Part shown: positions 40,986 through 42,600 of the stretch, one piece after another
Position numbering within the stretch: position 1 is the stretch's first letter
How the letters are laid out: every line of letters starts with the position of its first letter
Assembly (NCBI GenBank): GCA_000224765.2
Contig: AGAU01000158.1
Span: 1-42,600 of the forward strand
From: SAR324 cluster bacterium JCVI-SC AAA005
GTDB lineage: Bacteria > SAR324 > NAC60-12
Length of the DNA: 42,600 nt
Direction: 5' to 3'
Position numbers and translations under genes: made by a program
The notes under the pieces: generated by a model
The model's database searches: none
What the model was told of the DNA's origin: nothing
What the model saw: only the letters and a program-made list of their open reading frames with translations

Positions 40986-42600
40986 ATGGATTTACAGTCA
41001 GAAAGTTCAACTTGCCAAAACTTATTAGAAAATGAAGGCGTAGGAATCATTATATGGGACAAAAAAAAGAAGCTAACAAAACTAAATAAGAAAGCAAAAG
41101 ATACTACTAATAATAAATTAAACATTGGACACAGTTGGTATGATGTGTTGATTAGCCAACTTAGAGAAAAAGAATTTGCTGGTGAATCGATGGAAAGAAG
41201 GCTAACTCCAGATCTCAAAAAAATATGGGAGTCAGGAAAAAGTATCGAACCAAATAATATTGAAGAAACAAAAAATTGGGCAAAAGAATACGGAGAAGCG
41301 AGATTAGCGCAAGCAGGAGTTCCGTTAGAGCATCAAAATGAGTTGGGTGAATGGTTTAATGTCATCGATTTAAAATTCAATGATGGAAGTTTTATCACTA
41401 TACTAACTGATATAACATCTTTTAAGGAGAGTGAAAAAAAAGGTGAGGAATTTAGAGATGCAATAAACGAAATTCCTTATAATATAAATCTATGGGACAA
41501 AGATGATAAGCTCATATTTGCAAATAGAAATTCAAGGGAAATGTGGAAAAAATTAGGAGGTGAATGGGAAAAAGGAAAAATATTTGAAGAATTAATTTCC
41601 TCATCTGAATTTGTAAAAAAGCAAATTGAAACAGAAGAATTAAAGAAATTTATTGAAGAAAGAAAAATTATAAAAGATCAAAAGATTTTTGAAACAAGCT
41701 TTCCTGAACCAATAAGTAAAACTTATTTAGTAATTGATAAAAGATTAAAAAACGGTGGTATCTTAAGTATCAGTACAGATATCACAGAGTTAAGAGAAAC
41801 TCAGAGGCTACAGGAACAAGTGTTCGAGGCAATAAATGAAATACCAATGGCTGTTAATTTGTGGGATGAAAACAACAAATTGCTGTTTATCAACAAGTTT
41901 TCAAAAATATTCCAACAACAAGAAATTGGTTTTAATATGGAAATAGGTTGGAGTTTTGAAGAAACGGTGAGGAAGTACTTGAAATTTGGTATAGAAAACA
42001 AAGATAAAATTCGCGGAAGAAAAGAGAGAAAATTTTTCGAACATGCATCCAACGACGATATTGAAGAAATGGTTAAGGAAAGATTAAGTGTTAGGAGAAA
42101 AATTACAAGTAAAAGAGAATGGGAAAGGGAAGTTAATAATAAAATATATTCTTCAAGAAATATTAGGCTCAAGAGTGGTGGGATGTTAGATTTTCATCTT
42201 GAAGTGACGGAGCTCAAAGAGCAACAAAAATATGGCGAAACATTGAAGGAAGCACTTGAGCAAGTTGCTAACCCTGTTTCAGTTTGGGATGAAAATGAAA
42301 GTCTGTTCTTTGCTAATCCTAGTTGGCTTGAAATAAATTCTGTTAAAAATTTTAAACCTCACATCGGAATTCACTTTTCACAAATGTCTGCTGAACATCA
42401 AAAATATGGATTGATTGAATTAGCTCGGGAAAGCTTTAATGAATACTTGACTGAAAGAAATGAAAACGAAGCGCCAAGAATGGTGAGAAATAACAAAAGA
42501 TTTATTGGCAGTAATACGATGATCGGCAGTTCTTCACGGGTCATGATAATGACAGATGTAACGGAGCTTGATCAGAAAGAAGCAGAATTAGAAGTCACAA
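40986..42600 (+). CDS. Multi-PAS sensor protein (3' truncated by the window end)
   Basis: An open frame of 538 codons that starts at ATG 40986 (GGAG 6 bases upstream) and is still open at the last base. Four repeats of a PAS domain are visible, each starting with a pattern like AINEIPxxxNLWDxxxKLxFxN and ending with a strand such as LSISTDITEL: about residues 5-155, 160-272, 278-415 and 420-525. The repeats end with TDITSF, TDITEL, LEVTEL and TDVTEL. Such tandem PAS arrays (PAS_7 type) normally precede a signalling output domain, e.g. a histidine kinase or nucleotide cyclase, which here would lie beyond the window. Very A+T-rich. No membrane segment is seen in the visible part, so it is probably a cytoplasmic sensor. 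Confidence 0.85.
   Translation, partial: MDLQSESSTCQNLLENEGVGIIIWDKKKKLTKLNKKAKDTTNNKLNIGHSWYDVLISQLREKEFAGESMERRLTPDLKKIWESGKSIEPNNIEETKNWAKEYGEARLAQAGVPLEHQNELGEWFNVIDLKFNDGSFITILTDITSFKESEKKGEEFRDAINEIPYNINLWDKDDKLIFANRNSREMWKKLGGEWEKGKIFEELISSSEFVKKQIETEELKKFIEERKIIKDQKIFETSFPEPISKTYLVIDKRLKNGGILSISTDITELRETQRLQEQVFEAINEIPMAVNLWDENNKLLFINKFSKIFQQQEIGFNMEIGWSFEETVRKYLKFGIENKDKIRGRKERKFFEHASNDDIEEMVKERLSVRRKITSKREWEREVNNKIYSSRNIRLKSGGMLDFHLEVTELKEQQKYGETLKEALEQVANPVSVWDENESLFFANPSWLEINSVKNFKPHIGIHFSQMSAEHQKYGLIELARESFNEYLTERNENEAPRMVRNNKRFIGSNTMIGSSSRVMIMTDVTELDQKEAELEVT

Noticed and set aside
40886..41218. 110-codon hydrophobic minus-strand frame, and another at 41801-42172
   Set aside because: Both are antisense to the multi-PAS gene, which has a good ribosome-binding site and clear repeats; hydrophobic runs come from complementing A-rich codons.
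1..42600. CRISPR arrays, insertion sequences, integrases, tRNA or rRNA genes
   Set aside because: No regularly spaced repeats, transposase-like frames with terminal repeats, or recognisable RNA gene sequences were found on reading either strand.

Overview
This window looks like accessory, catabolic DNA of a Gram-negative heterotrophic bacterium, plausibly a marine proteobacterium. It holds parts or all of six ABC uptake systems, three PhyH dioxygenases, several dehydrogenases, aldolases and enolase-superfamily genes, and secreted binding proteins with Sec-type signal peptides. No rRNA, tRNA, phage, IS element or CRISPR array was seen, so the taxonomic guess is inference only. Base composition is uneven: about 1-5,200, 17,200-20,400 and 39,900 to the end are visibly A+T-rich, while 6,060-17,000 and 22,200-39,800 are more balanced.

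Layout. (1) 2-4313, plus strand: the tail of a peptide-type ABC importer (two ATPases) followed with almost no spacing by a Gfo/Idh/MocA oxidoreductase, a PhyH dioxygenase and a second Gfo/Idh/MocA oxidoreductase. A fumarylacetoacetate-hydrolase-family gene converges on it. (2) 6060-18047, minus strand: a long catabolic array of HpaI-type aldolase, aldo/keto reductase, PhyH dioxygenase, SDR, an amidohydrolase-aminotransferase fusion, a complete Dpp-type importer (binding protein, two permeases, two ATPases) and an RraA-like protein. (3) 18048-21927, minus strand: GntR/FadR regulator, PhyH dioxygenase, a decayed LplC-type sugar permease and a sialidase. (4) 22097-27817, plus strand, divergent from the regulator: a polar-amino-acid-type ABC transporter without an adjacent binding protein, a class IV aminotransferase, an enolase-superfamily remnant, an SDR and an intact mandelate racemase-family gene. 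(5) 27829-34134, minus strand: FGGY kinase, SorC regulator, class I aldolase and a ribose/AI-2-type ABC importer, reminiscent of lsr gene content. (6) 34342-39830, minus strand: a CUT1 sugar importer with two MalG-type permeases and a binding-protein gene interrupted by one stop codon. (7) 40134 to the end, plus strand: a RidA protein and a multi-PAS sensor that runs off the window.

Most striking observations. The Dpp-type binding protein at 10682-12295 has its two halves in reversed order: signal peptide, then the normal C-terminal half, then the normal N-terminal half. This is what a circular permutation would look like. The amidohydrolase and the aminotransferase of the adjacent gene are fused into one 775-residue chain. 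Each of the three complete or nearly complete binding-protein genes is followed by a stem-loop before the next transporter gene. Two 15-bp TTTGGT-N3-ACCAAA-type sites lie between the GntR regulator and the divergent operon. Several genes are decaying (LplC permease, enolase-family gene, CUT1 binding protein), which suggests active turnover of this accessory region.
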